A stretch of 64,000 nt of DNA from Pseudocercospora fijiensis CIRAD86 (lineage: Eukaryota; Ascomycota; Dothideomycetes; Mycosphaerellales; Mycosphaerellaceae): contig NW_006921541.1 in the NCBI RefSeq assembly GCF_000340215.1, positions 2,267,527 through 2,331,526 on the forward strand. The letters run 5' to 3'. Within the stretch, counting starts at the first letter, position 1. Every line of letters starts with the position of its first letter. The notes under the pieces are model-generated. The model saw only the letters and a list, made by a program, of their open reading frames with translations. It was not told where the DNA came from and ran no database searches. A program made the position numbers and the translations under genes. Of this stretch, positions 1 through 12,102 are shown piece after piece.

Positions 1-190
1 GATCCAATGTGACCGACCGCCACTTCCAACAACAAGGCGATGTATGCATTGCTTTCAATCATGCTGTAGTCCGGTAGGTTTCCTTCAGGAGAGGGACAAG
101 ATGGTACGTCGAGCGACGGCGATCGACGATCCGTTCTTCCATTCTTTTCTGCCCCGCGAGGACGACCTCGTTGCGTAAGACGGTTCCCGC
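1..190. other. Unique non-RIP flank
   Basis: Ordinary sequence with normal CpA and TpG content and no convincing reading frame. The change to CpA-depleted sequence occurs over roughly 130-230, so this is the edge of the host sequence before the transposon block. Nothing else is recognisable. Confidence 0.6.
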
Positions 191-827
191 TCTATCCCCT
201 TAACCGCCTCCGTGGTTAAGTCCGTCGAACACCTACCCTAGCAATCCCCTTGTTAGGTTCCACTTTCTATGCTAAATCCGGTGTAGCCCTATATAAAACT
301 GTATCGCCCCTCGAATAGCGATCGTGTCCAATTAGAGCTCGGATTTAGCCGTAGTAGAGCTTAAGGTTAAGAAGCCGACACTCTTACGAGTCGTCGCTAG
401 TAAAGGTTCTATAGTCTAAACTCTACTAAGTAAAGGTATAGAAGGTATAGAAGAAGGTATATAATAGAAGCGCTAAGTATACTATTAAGATAGATATATA
501 GACTATATAGACTATAGATTAAGACCTTCTAATAACTAATTAGCTACTAACTAAGTTTCGGCTATCTTATATACGCCGTCGACTAAGTCGCTATAAGCTT
601 AGTAAAAAGATACTTCTAGTACTAATTAAACCGCCGAGTCTACTTAAGAAGTAGTTTAATATTAGTCTACTTATAGTAAAGGTTAACCGCCTCGTAAAGG
701 TAGTAAGGGACTTAAGAGTAGACGTAAACCTTCTATAGAAGAAGGAGGTTAAGGAGTCGCTAGTAGTAGCTACTACTAAAGAAGGCTCTCGAAGTAAGGT
801 AATAGTTATTAAAAGGGCGGAGTTTAA
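191..827. repeat. RIP-altered remnant split by chromovirus B
   Basis: TpA-rich, CpA/TpG-poor sequence, so repeat-derived. It stops at the AGTAC target site of chromovirus B (828-832), and its other half should resume at 15122 after the GGTAC copy (15117-15121). Short stretches of Lys/Val/Glu-rich frame with TAG/TAA stops are visible (about 350-480) but I do not recognise a family. It may belong to the same element as the piggyBac transposase remnant at 15.4-16.3 kb; I could not find ends to prove it. Confidence 0.45.
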
Positions 828-832
828 AGTAC

Positions 833-1141
833 TATAAGAAAATAGGTATATAGCAACGTATAGAACACCCTCTACTAATCGCCGTAGTAGAAAGTAGAAC
901 TAAACCGTACCTTTTTTAGAATAGGGCAGAGTGTTTACTATTAACTAGGCTACGTACAAATAGTATATATACTAAGCTAGTAACCGAGTATATCCGTACG
1001 AGCGACCGAGCTTTTCCGCGTATACGCTAAGTAGGCTTTACGCTAGCGAGACAGCACCGCAGTATACGTAATAATATTATATAATTGTTATATAGGCTTG
1101 CTAAGGCATAATAGGAGACTTTACTTACTTAGGTTCTTATA
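833..1141 (-). repeat. 3' LTR of chromovirus B
   Basis: 309 bp, aligned without gaps to 14808-15116. By eye the pair differs at about 17 sites, all transitions (C/T or G/A), as expected from RIP acting separately on each copy. Outer edge at the AGTAC target copy. Confidence 0.9.
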
Positions 1142-1563
1142 ATTATCTCCTTTCCCTAGTATAGCTATCCTAGCTATAGGGTAATATAGTAAATTATACT
1201 ATTTCTTATACTCTACGCTATACTTGCGCGTCTTATACGTACTTGTCGCTAGGCTATAGTTGCTAGGCACGTTATAATTTACCTCGTAGTTGCTTGTTTA
1301 TTTATAGATTTAAAGCGCGGCTACTTCTAGTACTAACTAGAGGTTGCCTAAATTTCTAAGAACGCGGTAGCTACGCGAGAACGCAAGCTATCCGAAAGCG
1401 AGGCGAGTATTTAAAGCATTCGAAGCCCGCTTAAAAACTTCTTCTTTTTCTAAGCGCTCCGAATACTATACGCCTACGCCCCGCCTACTCTACCCTTACG
1501 CCCTTCTAGTATTACTTAAAGATTTTTCTTTTTTAAATATCTATCTAAAAAAACATTACTAGT

Positions 1564-2385
1564 ATGTCTACCCCTTCGCGTACCTTAGGTAAGCGCGCTA
1601 TAGGCGTACCGCCCTCGATACCTACTACGCCTGCCTAGCGCCTACTAAAAGTCTTAGAGGGCTATACTCGTTACTTTAGGCATATAATAGCTAACGGTAC
1701 GTTTTCTCGCCCTTTGCTACGTATACGCGCTTTGCAACTAACTCGCTTTAGACGACCTATCTAAGCTCTATATAGGCGGCAATATAGACCCTACTACTAA
1801 GCGTAACTATAATCGCTGCTATAGCAGCTATTATACCTATACTCCTATTATAGTATACGCGCTCGTAGCGCTACTAGCGCGCATTCGCGCTATATACGCT
1901 ATGCGCGACCTTTACGATCTAGACGGCTACGACTCCGTCGAGGAGTCTAACGAGGGGTGACACGTGGACGAGGCTAACTTAGACGCTATAGTCGTACGTA
2001 GGTTTCTTATACGCTCTACTTACGCTTCGTATACTAACCTCGATATTAGTTATCCTATCTACGCTCGATACCTTCTATATTAATAAGAATAAAGTAACCC
2101 TAGGCGGCAAAGCCCTAGCTCGCAAGGGGGCCGCTAGCGGGTCCCTTACGGACGTTAACCTCCTTAGTGCCCTCGAAAACATTAGCACTAACTTAGCTAG
2201 CTTAGTAAAGATCGGTCGTTAGGTATAGTTTTTTCCTATAGCCTCGTCTTACCTACGCTTTATATACTAACTATACTAGAACCTCGCTTAGCGCGTCGGC
2301 GCTAACGCTATCGCTACTATCGATATCGCTATAGGTATTAAGGCCGAGGACGAAGAGGAGGAGTCTAAGGATAAGTAGAGTAGGC
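1564..2385 (+). pseudogene. Antisense ORF remnant near the 3' end of chromovirus B
   Basis: Between the chromodomain and 3' LTR of this minus-strand element lies about 1.3 kb with a readable plus-strand frame. It starts at an ATG at 1564 (MSTPSRTLGKRAIG), runs with few stops to about 1745, and a later in-frame acidic/basic stretch (EDEEEESKD) lies near 2340-2375. The two parts are not in one frame, so an intron or an indel separates them. It has no domain I recognise. It could be an extra gene of the element in the opposite direction, or a fragment captured by it. Low certainty. Confidence 0.35.
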
Positions 2386-2489
2386 GGCCCGCCGTCGGCG
2401 CGCCTATACGGCGCCTTCTTTATATATACTAGGCTAATAGGCCTTTTTTTAGTAGCGAAACGAGCACGTGTCTACTATTTTTCTTAAGT

Positions 2490-4957
2490 TTTATTTTCTT
2501 TGGTTTTAATTACTGCCTGCGCTTACGCTTCGCTTAAGCTTCGAACTCGTCTAACGCTATAGAATCTTTAATATAAATAGCTAGCTCCTAAGTGTTGTAT
2601 TCTTTAGGCTAACTTCGCTGCTTAGTAAGGTAGTACGCCTTCCGCTTCTTTATCTTCTTTACTACGATTGTTTCTACCTACTACTTATTACCTTTAGCGA
2701 CGGGTATGCTTATCTTATACTCCTCGCTATCGCGCCTATACTAAGGCTCGAGAAGGGAAACATAGAAAACATTATAGATCTTCGTGCTTAACGGCAGTGC
2801 TAGGCGGTACGCCTACGCTCTAACTACGTTAATAATACGGAAAGGCCCTATATACTTTAGGCTAAGTTTCTTCTTTAGGACATCTAAGCTAATGTTCTTT
2901 ATCGATAGTAAGACTAAGTTACCTATACTATGTATCTTAGTAGTATAGTATGCATTGTATTGCTTAGCCTAGTATTCTACTGCTTTCTACTAGCGTTTCG
3001 TAAGCGTTTTATATACTTGTCGTAGTCGCTCCGTAGCGTTAATAGCTACTAGTGCCCTTCCCTTAGTTAGCTCGTCCCGAGCTAGCAGCTTATTTACGCT
3101 TAGCATTAAATTAGGGTTGAAGCCGTAGAGTATCTTAAAGGGGCTTATACGTAACGTAGAATAAACGCTATTATTATAGGCAAACTCCGCCTAAGGCAAT
3201 AGTTTAGCCTACTTATCCTAATTCTTAGAGCAATAGCATCGTAGGTATTACTTAAGGGTCTAGTTCGCGCGTTCGGTTTGCCTATTAGTCTAAGGATAGA
3301 AGGCTATACTAAGCCTGCGCTTTATATACGCTTCGAAGCAGAAGTCGCTCTAAAACTAGCTAGTAAAAAGCGATCTACAATCGCTAATAATGCCCGATAG
3401 CACTCTAAAACGCCTAATTACCTCCTTTTAAAGGATATCCGCGAGTTCTACTACTATATACTTCTTCGTCGTTAGGATAAAAAGGCTTATTTTCGTATAG
3501 CGGTCGACTATTACGAGGATCGTAGTATATATATAGGCACCGAGCTTGCTCGGCGGGAGATTAGTAATAAAGTCTATCGTTAATTCTTGCTATAGTCGGG
3601 TTAGTATAGGCAGCGTAGCGAGCTCGCTATATAGGCGATAGCGCTTTGCCTTCGACTATTAACAAATTCTATAAGTACGAATATAGGCCGTAATGTCCTC
3701 GGCTATCTTTAGCTAGAAGTACTTTCGGCGTATTAGGTCTATAGTCTTAGCTATACTAAAGTGTCTAGCTAAAAGGTCGTCGTAGTATATACATATTAGT
3801 TGCGTACGTAAGGCGTAGTCCTTAGAGATATATAGCGCATCGCTATAGTAAATAAAGTTACTACGACGAGAATAGCTAGGCGGGAGGTTAGAACTACTTA
3901 ACGAGGCTAAGCTACCCGACGGTAAGCTTGTCTCGTATAAGCCTCCTCCTCTCGCTTGCTCTAGCTATTATAGAGTACGTACGAAACTAAGGATTATATT
4001 AGGTGTCTCGTAGTAGGGCCCGTTATTCCTAACGATAGTAGCCGCTACTCTTATAGGACTACTAATAAAACTCTTGCGTTCCGCTAGCGCTATACTAGCG
4101 TCTCGCATCCCTATATATATAATAGAGATGCGTTTTATAATTAGCTCGATATCCTCGGGCAGATTTAACTATAGAGCTAGTTTCGACTATAATATAGGGA
4201 GAAGGTTGTTTACCGCCTACGACTCGCTCTCGTAGTCGCTACGTCGTAAAGGCGTATCGGCTAGGTTTCGCTTACTAGCCCGATATTTAATAGTAAAGTT
4301 AAAAGATATAAGGAAGGTTGCCTATCTTACCTACCTTCCGATAAGCTACTTTATCTTTATAAAGCCTTTAAGATTAGCGTAATCGATAACTACGCGGGTC
4401 GTATACTAAGCGCCGTCGAGGTATAGGCGCTAATACTTAAAGGACTCGATAACCGCTAGGAGCTCCTAGTTATAGGTCTTATAATTCGTCTCGGCTAGGA
4501 CTATTTTTCGTAACTAGAAGGCAATAGGGTACTAATTCCTATCTTCGCTCTATTATAATATAATTCCTACTAAGGCAAACGTAGAGGCATCGGTTTCGAT
4601 ACGTAGGGGCTTCGTAGGATTATAGTATCGCAATATCGAGGCTAAGCTAAAGGTAGCCTTTAGCTAGCGGAACGCTTACTCCTCGCTTTCGCCCTACGGG
4701 ACCTACCCTAGCTTTCGGCTACTAAGGCAAACGTAGAGGCATTGGTTTCGATACGTAGGGGCTTTGTAGGATTATAGTGTCGCAATATCGAGGCCGAGCT
4801 AAAGGCAGCCTTTAGCTAGCGGAACGCTTACTTCTCGCTTTTGCCCTATAGGATCTACCCTAGCTTTCGGCTATTTATAGCTCCTTTTAATAGGGCGGTT
4901 AGCGGTATAACGATTCGGGAGTAATTTAGAATAAACCTCTAATAGAAGTTATAGAAT
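2490..4957 (-). pseudogene. Chromovirus B pol, 3' part: RNase H, integrase, chromodomain
   Basis: Continuation of the polyprotein cut by chromovirus A. Minus-strand frames read an RNase H region (about 4950-4150, with a 152-bp tandem duplication), then an integrase core with IDFITNLPPSK and IVDRYTK motifs (about 3570-3440), which match the first catalytic Asp and the following strand of Ty3 integrases. Near 2700-2540 a chromodomain-like segment follows (VETIVVKKIKKRKAYYL, then NT-ELA). The chromodomain of chromoviruses is known to bind methylated H3K9 and direct insertion into heterochromatin. Multiple TAG/TAA stops; non-functional. Confidence 0.8.
4567..4870. repeat. 152-bp tandem duplication in chromovirus B pol
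   Basis: Positions 4567-4718 and 4719-4870 are near-identical direct copies, both beginning CTACTAAGGCAAACG. Differences are transitions. The duplication lies in the RNase H region of pol. Confidence 0.85.
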
Positions 4958-4962
4958 CTAAG

Positions 4963-5158
4963 TATTAGGGCTAAAGAGGCTATACGTAATTAGTATATAA
5001 CTAGGCTAAGTAAAGCTAGGGTCTTAGTGTCTTAGGCAGGGCTTAGCGCTTAGTAATAGGCTAACTTACCTGCCTTCCTCCCTCTCCTCCTAGCTCCTTA
5101 TCGAATACTACCTATACCTACTACTACCCTATCTACCTACTAATAGACCCTTCTTATA
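4963..5158 (+). repeat. 5' LTR of chromovirus A
   Basis: 196 bp, gap-free match to 11902-12097, about 8 differences, all transitions. A pyrimidine-rich segment CCTTCCTCCCTCTCCTCC is conserved in both copies. Confidence 0.92.
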
Positions 5159-5415
5159 TAGTATTCGATCCACCCTTTAAGGGTAGTAGCTAGATAGTCC
5201 TTATTTTAAGCTTTTAGCGGTATAGCTACGAACAAGACTAATCTAACTATATTACGCCTAAAGAACGGGACCTATACGTACTATTCTATCGAAGCAACTA
5301 TACCAATTATTAAGCAAGGCCTTCTATACGGCCTATTATACTAAGTTAATCGTACTAGACTAATATCTACTAATTCCGCTATATCCGCACCTTAGGGGCT
5401 AACAATATATTATTA

Positions 5416-6788
5416 GTGTTACCCCTTATTATAATAGCCGGCTCGTTACGAAACAATAACCGTACTGCCGCTAGTAGCGCTAGCAACGACAATGCTAGTA
5501 GTATAGTGCCTACTAAAGTACCTACTAGAGCACCTACTAAAGTGCCTCCTACTAAAGAGCCTACTATAGGACCTGCTAAAGAAGAACCTACAATTCTAGG
5601 TAACGACCTAGAATTGCCTGTCGACGACATTCTTAACAATATTGTTTACCGTCGATATAGCTAGCTAGCCTTTAGTCCCTAACTAGTAGCGAGACTTTAA
5701 GAAGCTACCTAAAACAGGCTTACTGCCTTGCGTTAAGAACAATAGCTAAAGGATAATCTTCTCGAGATTCGCCGCCTCTAGGAGTCTCTAATAACTACTA
5801 CTAAGCCAATAGTAGGACCTTCTTTACTACCTATCTAAAAGAAGGATGCTAAACTTAAGGACTATACCGTATTTAATAGCTCTAGTCGGAAGCAGTATAA
5901 CGACTATATTCGTAACTATAAACTTAACTAGCGCAACGCACTAAGAGCGCTACTAGACGACTATTCCTTAGTCGTACACGCTATGTAGTACATTAATAGC
6001 GACCTAAAGCGTATATAGGATAATTATTTCGACTCCCTTAATAACTAGACTACTATTTAGTAGCAAACCTATAAAACCATTATACTAGACACCCTTAGAA
6101 ACCCTATACTAAGGCAATATCACGCTTAGGACCTATATCTTCGAGCTAAATAGATGACCGATTAATCGGCTCGCTTATTTAAAGCCTATTTAAAAACCCT
6201 TAAAGACGACCTTCCGCCTAAGACTAATTCTATATAGATCTCCGAGATACGCCTAAAACTTAGATAGGAGCTTATCCTCGAATTGGACCGTCGCCGTGTA
6301 TTCGAACAAGCTAATCTAATACGTATCTAATTTATAGTCGAAGTAGAAATAGCCGAACGAGCTATTTAGCTTTAGTAACGGCTAGAATTAAGGATCCGAC
6401 CTGCTAGTAACCGTAGCAACCGTAGCCGCGGAGGAAACTAAGGTTCCTACTAGGACAACAATGCTAATAATAGGAACAGTAACGATCGTAGAAGAGGCCG
6501 TAGCCGCCGGCTATATAGAGGAGGCCGCGATAGGGGCCGTAGAAGGGGCTCGTATCCCTATAATGCTAACCGCTCGACTAACAATAGTAGCAATAACAGC
6601 TATAGCAACAATCTCCCGACCGGATTAAAGTGCTTCAATTGTAATAGCACTAGCTATCTACTAGACTAATGCGACAAACCTAAGGACTAGGCCCGAATTA
6701 ACCGTACTTCCGCTAAGTATAGGAAACACCTTTTAGCCGCTAATGCTACCCTAGTCGGCTCTTTTAATTAGTCGAAAAAAGAGTAAGC
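5416..6788 (+). pseudogene. Chromovirus A gag (capsid/nucleocapsid) pseudogene
   Basis: Gag forms the retrotransposon particle. The frame opens at ATG 5416 with an 82-codon intact stretch containing repeated P-T-K/E units (PTKVPTRAPTK), continues with stops through a helical region (about 5860-6370), then an Arg/Gly-rich tract (about 6480-6545) and a nucleocapsid zinc knuckle at 6631-6672. The knuckle keeps its three Cys (CX2C...C), but the His position reads Tyr and a Gln-type codon reads TAA, both expected from C-to-T change at CpA. The frame ends at TAA about 6786. The original first Met could lie elsewhere. Confidence 0.75.
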
Positions 6789-6839
6789 GCCGTACTAACT
6801 ATTAGCCTTATACGGCGTAAGACTATCGACATTATGCTA

Positions 6840-9800
6840 GCTATAATACGCTCCTGCCTTATATAGGATACGAAGGGTACTACCTATTAAACTAAGGTTA
6901 TGCTAGATCTAGGAAATTTAGTTAGCGCCCTTATTAGCTATCGCCTAGCTAAGTAATTAGACCTTCGACAACTGCCGAAAACTGACCTGCTAACCCTTGC
7001 TTAGTTTAATAACGCTCGGCACTTAACCTATAGGGCCTACTATGTTCCTATAGCTCTAAAGGACGACCTCGGAAATAAGCGCCTACTAGACTTTACTACC
7101 TACGCAGTAGATATAGACAGCCTCCTATCCGATATTGTTATTAGTAACCCTATTCTTAAGTACTACGCTATAGCTATAGACCTAGGCCTCTAGAAGTAGC
7201 GATTTAGAATCGCTAGGAAAGAGGACATTAAATACATTAATGTTAGCGAGTGCCCTAACGATATTAGGGTCCTATTTATTAGCAACCTAACACCTGCCTT
7301 AGCTAATCCGACTGCCGACCTACTCGGTAGTAATAACGATGAACCTGTGCCCCCTAATAATCCTAATTAGCTTGCTCGTATACTAGAGCCTATCCGAGAG
7401 ACATATATTAATGTGTTTAAATACTACCTAGTATCGATATTGCCTATGTTTAAGGAGACGGATTATAAGATTAATATTATAGAGGGCAAGGAGGTTCCTT
7501 TTAGCCCCCTCTATAACCTTAGTAAGCGAGAGCTTGCTGTATTGCGTAAGTACCTAGAGGAAAACCTAGCTAATAGTCGCATTCGGTACAGTAATAGCCC
7601 TACTAGTGTACCTATCCTGTTCGTACTAAAGAAGGATAGTAGCCTACGCCTATATGTCGACTATCGTAGGCTTAACGCTATTACTATTAAAGACCGCTAT
7701 CTACTCCCCCTTATTAATAAGACCCTCGATCGCCTTTCTAAGGCTTACTACTATACTATACTAGACATTAAGGATGCGTACTATCGTATCTGTATTCGTA
7801 AGGGCGACGAATAGAAAATAGCCTTCTATACTCGCTATAGCTATTTCGAATACTTAGTTATACTATTTAGCCTAGCTAATGCCCCTATAACATTCTAGTC
7901 CTATATTAATCGAGCCCTTTTAGGCCTATTAGACTATCTCTGTATAGTTTACCTAGATAACATCCTAGTTTATATATATTTACCTAATATTGCAGAACAC
8001 TAGGCCGCAGTTCGCAAGGTCCTCGACTGCCTACGAGCCTATAGATTGTATTATAAGCCTTCTAAATGCACCTTTGCTGCTAAAGAGGTATTATTCCTTA
8101 GCTTCCTCGTATTAACTAAGGGTGTTAAGGCTAATCCTAATCGGATTAAAACTATTACTAAATAGCCTGTTCCTACGTCTATTAAGGAACTTTAATCGTT
8201 CCTCGGCTTCGCTAATTTCTACCGCCGCTTTATTAAGGGCTATTTACGGTATGTAATGCCTCTAACTAAGCTCACTAAAACTAAGGCTAACCTAACTAGA
8301 GAGTTCAAATAGACTAACAGAGTATAAGCCGCTTTTAACGGTCTAAAGAAGCGGTTTACTAAAGTCCCCTTACTGCACTATTTTGTACTAAGTAAGCAGA
8401 TCCGTATTAAGACTAACGCTTTACAGTTCGCTATATCGGCTATTATGTTATAGCAATTAGATAAGGACTATTACTAGCACCTAATTGCCTTCTTTTTACG
8501 AAAGATAATCGATGTAGAGCGTCGCTACGAGACCTACGAGCAAGAGCTCCTAGCTATTATCGAGGCCTTTAAGCATTAGAGGCACTATCTCGATAGTGCA
8601 TAGCATACTATTTAGGTCTATATAGACTATAACAACCTCCGTAGCATTACTAAGGTTACTAGGGTTATAGGTCGATAGGCTAGATAGGCCGTCTACCTCG
8701 CTAGGTTTAATTTTAATATGTTATATCGGCTAGGCGTAAGTAACCCTGCTAATAGCCTATCGAGGCGACCTAATTACGACAGCGAGACTTAGTACATTAA
8801 TTCATTGTTTCTAACCCTATAGTATAAGATTGCTATAGCCCGTATTGTTAATAAGCAAGCGTAGGATAAGCGGACTTCCGGACCCCGCGGCGGTAATAAA
8901 TACTATAGTAGAGTTGTCGTTCTTCTAGTGCACGTTAAGAAGGACGTAGATCGCTCGAGCTATAATAACTCGATTGAAGATATTACTATCTATAGCGACA
9001 GCACTATAGAAGAGGTTGCAGTAGTTCCGGCTGCTAGTGCTATTAGATGCATATAATGCGTACCTCGTTTAATAGCAAGGGTGCTATTAAATAACCTTGC
9101 AAATGGGGATAGTTAATCGTTTATAGATAAGCTGTTACGTACTTAGCAGAGGGACGCCTTTGCTATCGAGCGCATTAATAAGCTTGTAAATAGGCGAGCG
9201 ACTCGATCTAGTAAGAGTAATAATAATTAGTCGATCGACGACAAGGGTTACTTAAAGTTTAAGGGCAGATACTATGTCCCTGCTAAACAATCGATTAGAC
9301 AAGAGCTTTTGAAGAGGCACTATAATAGTAAGCTCGCTAGTTACTATAGTATAGAGAGGTCGTACGAGTTACTATCGCGCACATACTACTAGCTAAATAG
9401 TAAGCGGTATATAAAGGAGTATGTGTAGACCTGTGCAGTATGCTAGCGAATCAAAGTACTAAAGCACTTACTATTCGGCGAGTTGTCTTTACTCCCTATT
9501 CTAAAGAAGCCTTTTATAGAGCTTATAATAGACTTTATTATAGGTCTTCCCCCTACTAAGCGAAGAGGAAGCAAAGATGTCTTTAACGCTATACTAGTCG
9601 TTATAGACCGATTTACTAAGGGTGCTCGCTACATTCCTGCTTGTAAGGATTAGACTGCTATTAATATAGCAAAGGCGCTATAGACTAATATCTTCTATAC
9701 CTATTAGGGAACCCCTAAGGGGATTGTATCCGATCGTAGATCGATACTAATATCTTACTATTAGAGCGAGATTTGCTTGTAGCTAAGACTAAAGCATCGG

Positions 9801-10670
9801 CTATTAATAGCCTTCTATCTATAGACTAACGGTTAAACAGAGAGGCAGAATGCTACCCTATAGTAGTACCTACGCAGTTACATTAATAAGAACCCTAAGG
9901 ACTAGGTTAACCTCCTACAACTAGCTGAATTCGTATATAATAACAGTGTCTACTTATCTACTAAGGTCTCCCCTTATTTTGCTATAATAGGCTAGAACGC
10001 TGCCTTACTATAAGACCTATTTACCTCGCTCGAGGCCGAGCGTAAGGAAAGGGAAGCGCGTTAAGTACCCGAAACACTAGCGGCTATTAAGAGGGTTTAG
10101 AAGATGCGAGAAATCTATACTAAGATAGCCGAGAAGTTAACAAAGGCCTAAGAGTACTAAAAGACCTACTACGATAAGCACTATACGCCGATAACCTTTA
10201 AACAAGGCGACATAGTTATACTAAGCACTAAGAACCTCCGCATCCGCAAGCACCTATTACCTAACGGCAAAACAAGGCCTAAGCTCGCACTAAGATACAT
10301 TAGCCTATTCCGCATTCGAGAAGTTAAGGGCTCCTCCGTATAGGCCTATTAGTTATAGCTTCCTCCCTATTATACTATCTATAACACCTTCTATATATCC
10401 CTCCTTAAGCTATATTACCTACGCGAGGGGGATGAAGCACCTACTAAATACGAAGACATACTAGCGGATAGGGAAGAGCTATAGTCTATAGAACGTATCC
10501 TATAGCACTAGACTAGGAAAGGCAAGAAGGAGTACCTATTAAGATAGTAAGGCTATTTACCTAAATAGGACTTATAGGAAGCTAAAGGTTCCTTTAAGGA
10601 CATAACCGAGTTGTTAGATAAGTATTAGACTAGCGTAAAGAACAAGAAGAAGGCTAAAAGCTTATAATGT
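6840..10670 (+). pseudogene. Chromovirus A pol pseudogene: PR-RT-RNase H-IN-chromodomain
   Basis: A protease-like segment (LDLGN, about 6902) is followed by reverse transcriptase (about 7420-8010). An intact 133-codon stretch at 7413-7814 contains YVDYRRLN and LDIKDAYY motifs. The catalytic YLDD box at 7950-7961 reads YLDN, a G-to-A change in TpG context. RNase H follows (about 8380-8680, with YETYEQELLAIIEAFKH), then the integrase zinc domain (about 9300-9450, TCAVC), its DDE core (about 9510-9880, IIDFIIGLPP and VVIDRFTKGARY), and a C-terminal chromodomain (about 10445-10650, SIERIL, KKEYLLR, ITELLDKY). Dozens of TAG/TAA stops; dead. This is the best-preserved pol in the window. Confidence 0.88.
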
Positions 10671-11901
10671 TACTATTAAGGCCTAGGATTAATACTACCC
10701 CCGGGGTGCTATTAGCTAACTAATTAGAGGCAAGCAATTGTTAGCAACAAGAGACAATAAGACTACACTACTATAGTGAACGCGCACCGAGTGTTAATAA
10801 GCGCGCTACGACGCGTCAATTAGTTACTGCTCTTTTAAAGACTCTACCTCTTGTTCCTTTATTCTACCGAGGCCTCGAGGCCTAGGTAATCGACGAGAAT
10901 GCGCGCGCGCGTACGAATAACGGTGTGTTAGAAGATGGCTAGCGTGGCTATATTAGTAACGGTATTGCGGAGTGTATTGCTATTTAAGAAAGGAAGGATA
11001 CCGCTATATTAGTAACGGTGTTGCCGAGTTATTATTAGTTAAAGAAGGAAATTAGAAGAAGGTAAAGTTGGCGCTAAGACGACTAGCGCCGCTATTATTA
11101 ATATTACTTGCTACTATTACTGCACCTGCGGATATAACCTTACTTATACTACGAGCCTAAGGTACCTTTAATTAAAACTTTGATTAAAACTTTAATTAAA
11201 ACTTTAAGCCGCTTAAAAGATTAAGCGACTAATAGACTAACTAACTAAGGGCAAAACTATAGAGCTAAGCTAGCCGGGGTCGATCTTGCGGACAATAGGT
11301 TACTCCTCGATCTATCTAACTCTTTAAGCGAAGCGAACCTCTACTACTACACTTATAATAGCCTTTACCTATAGAAACTAGAAGAACTGAGTTTTTTGAA
11401 AAGATATAATTAGTTGACACTTAAAGGCTGCTAAACCTAACTAATTAGGGCTAGTAAAACTACGACAGTAAATAATAGCCCTCGTAATAATAAGAACAAA
11501 CCCTCGGAAGCGGACAACCCTCGGAAGCGGACATTGCTAGGTCTTTTAAGAGTAGACGCAAAGAACTCGATACGACATTACTTAGAACGGAGGTAGTGCT
11601 ATAATACCTCGTACGTCTACCTATTATAGTAGGGAAGACGCGCTCGTATTGTAATTAGTCGAAGGCCTTCAATTCTTATAGATATATATTACTTTATAGT
11701 TTATTATATATAGAGATAGCGCAGTTGGAGTTATATATTATATTGTTTAAGAGGTGAGGTTTAATATAGTTATATAATTAGGTAGTTAAGTGTTTAATTT
11801 AGCGCGGGCTAAGTAGCTTATTAGACTTGCTAAGTTAGCGGCAATAGAGGTCGTAAAACATAGGCAGGCTACGAGGGCGCGGCCTTTAGAAGGGAAGCGT
11901 G
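10671..11901. other. Chromovirus A 3' non-coding region
   Basis: About 1.2 kb between pol and the right LTR. It holds a short tandem run of AATTAAAACTTT units (about 11168-11205) and a repeated octet CCCTCGGAAGCGGACA near 11501-11534. No credible frame. Confidence 0.5.
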
Positions 11902-12097
11902 TATTAGGGCTAAAGAGGCTATACGTAATTAGCATATAACTAGGCTAAGTGAAGCTAGGGTCTTAGTGCCTTAGGCAGGGCTTGGCGCTTAGTAATAGGC
12001 TAACTTGCCTGCCTTCCTCCCTCTCCTCCTAGCTCCTTATCGAATACTACCTATACCTACTACCACCCTATCTACCTGCTAATAGACCCTTCTTACA
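11902..12097 (+). repeat. 3' LTR of chromovirus A
   Basis: 196-bp copy of 4963-5158. Ends TTACA, so this copy keeps the CA terminus that the left copy lost. Followed directly by the CTAAG target copy. Confidence 0.92.
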
Positions 12098-12102
12098 CTA
12101 AG

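Larger units (their letters stand above)
4963..12097 (+). mobile_element. Chromovirus A: Ty3/gypsy LTR retrotransposon nested in B
   Basis: A 7135-bp element on the plus strand with two gap-free 196-bp LTRs. Exact 5-bp target duplications CTAAG lie at 4958-4962 and 12098-12102. LTRs start TATTAGGG (from TG) and end TTATA or TTACA. A purine-rich tract (AGAAGGGAAGCG, about 11889-11900) directly precedes the right LTR and fits a polypurine tract. Internal order is gag, protease region, reverse transcriptase, RNase H, integrase, chromodomain. It sits in the pol of chromovirus B in opposite orientation, so it is the later insertion. Confidence 0.93.

Noticed and set aside
5379..5639. Minus-strand 86-codon frame opposite chromovirus A gag
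   Set aside because: Antisense shadow of the gag N-terminal repeats; hydrophobic repeats arise from the P-T-K codons read backwards.
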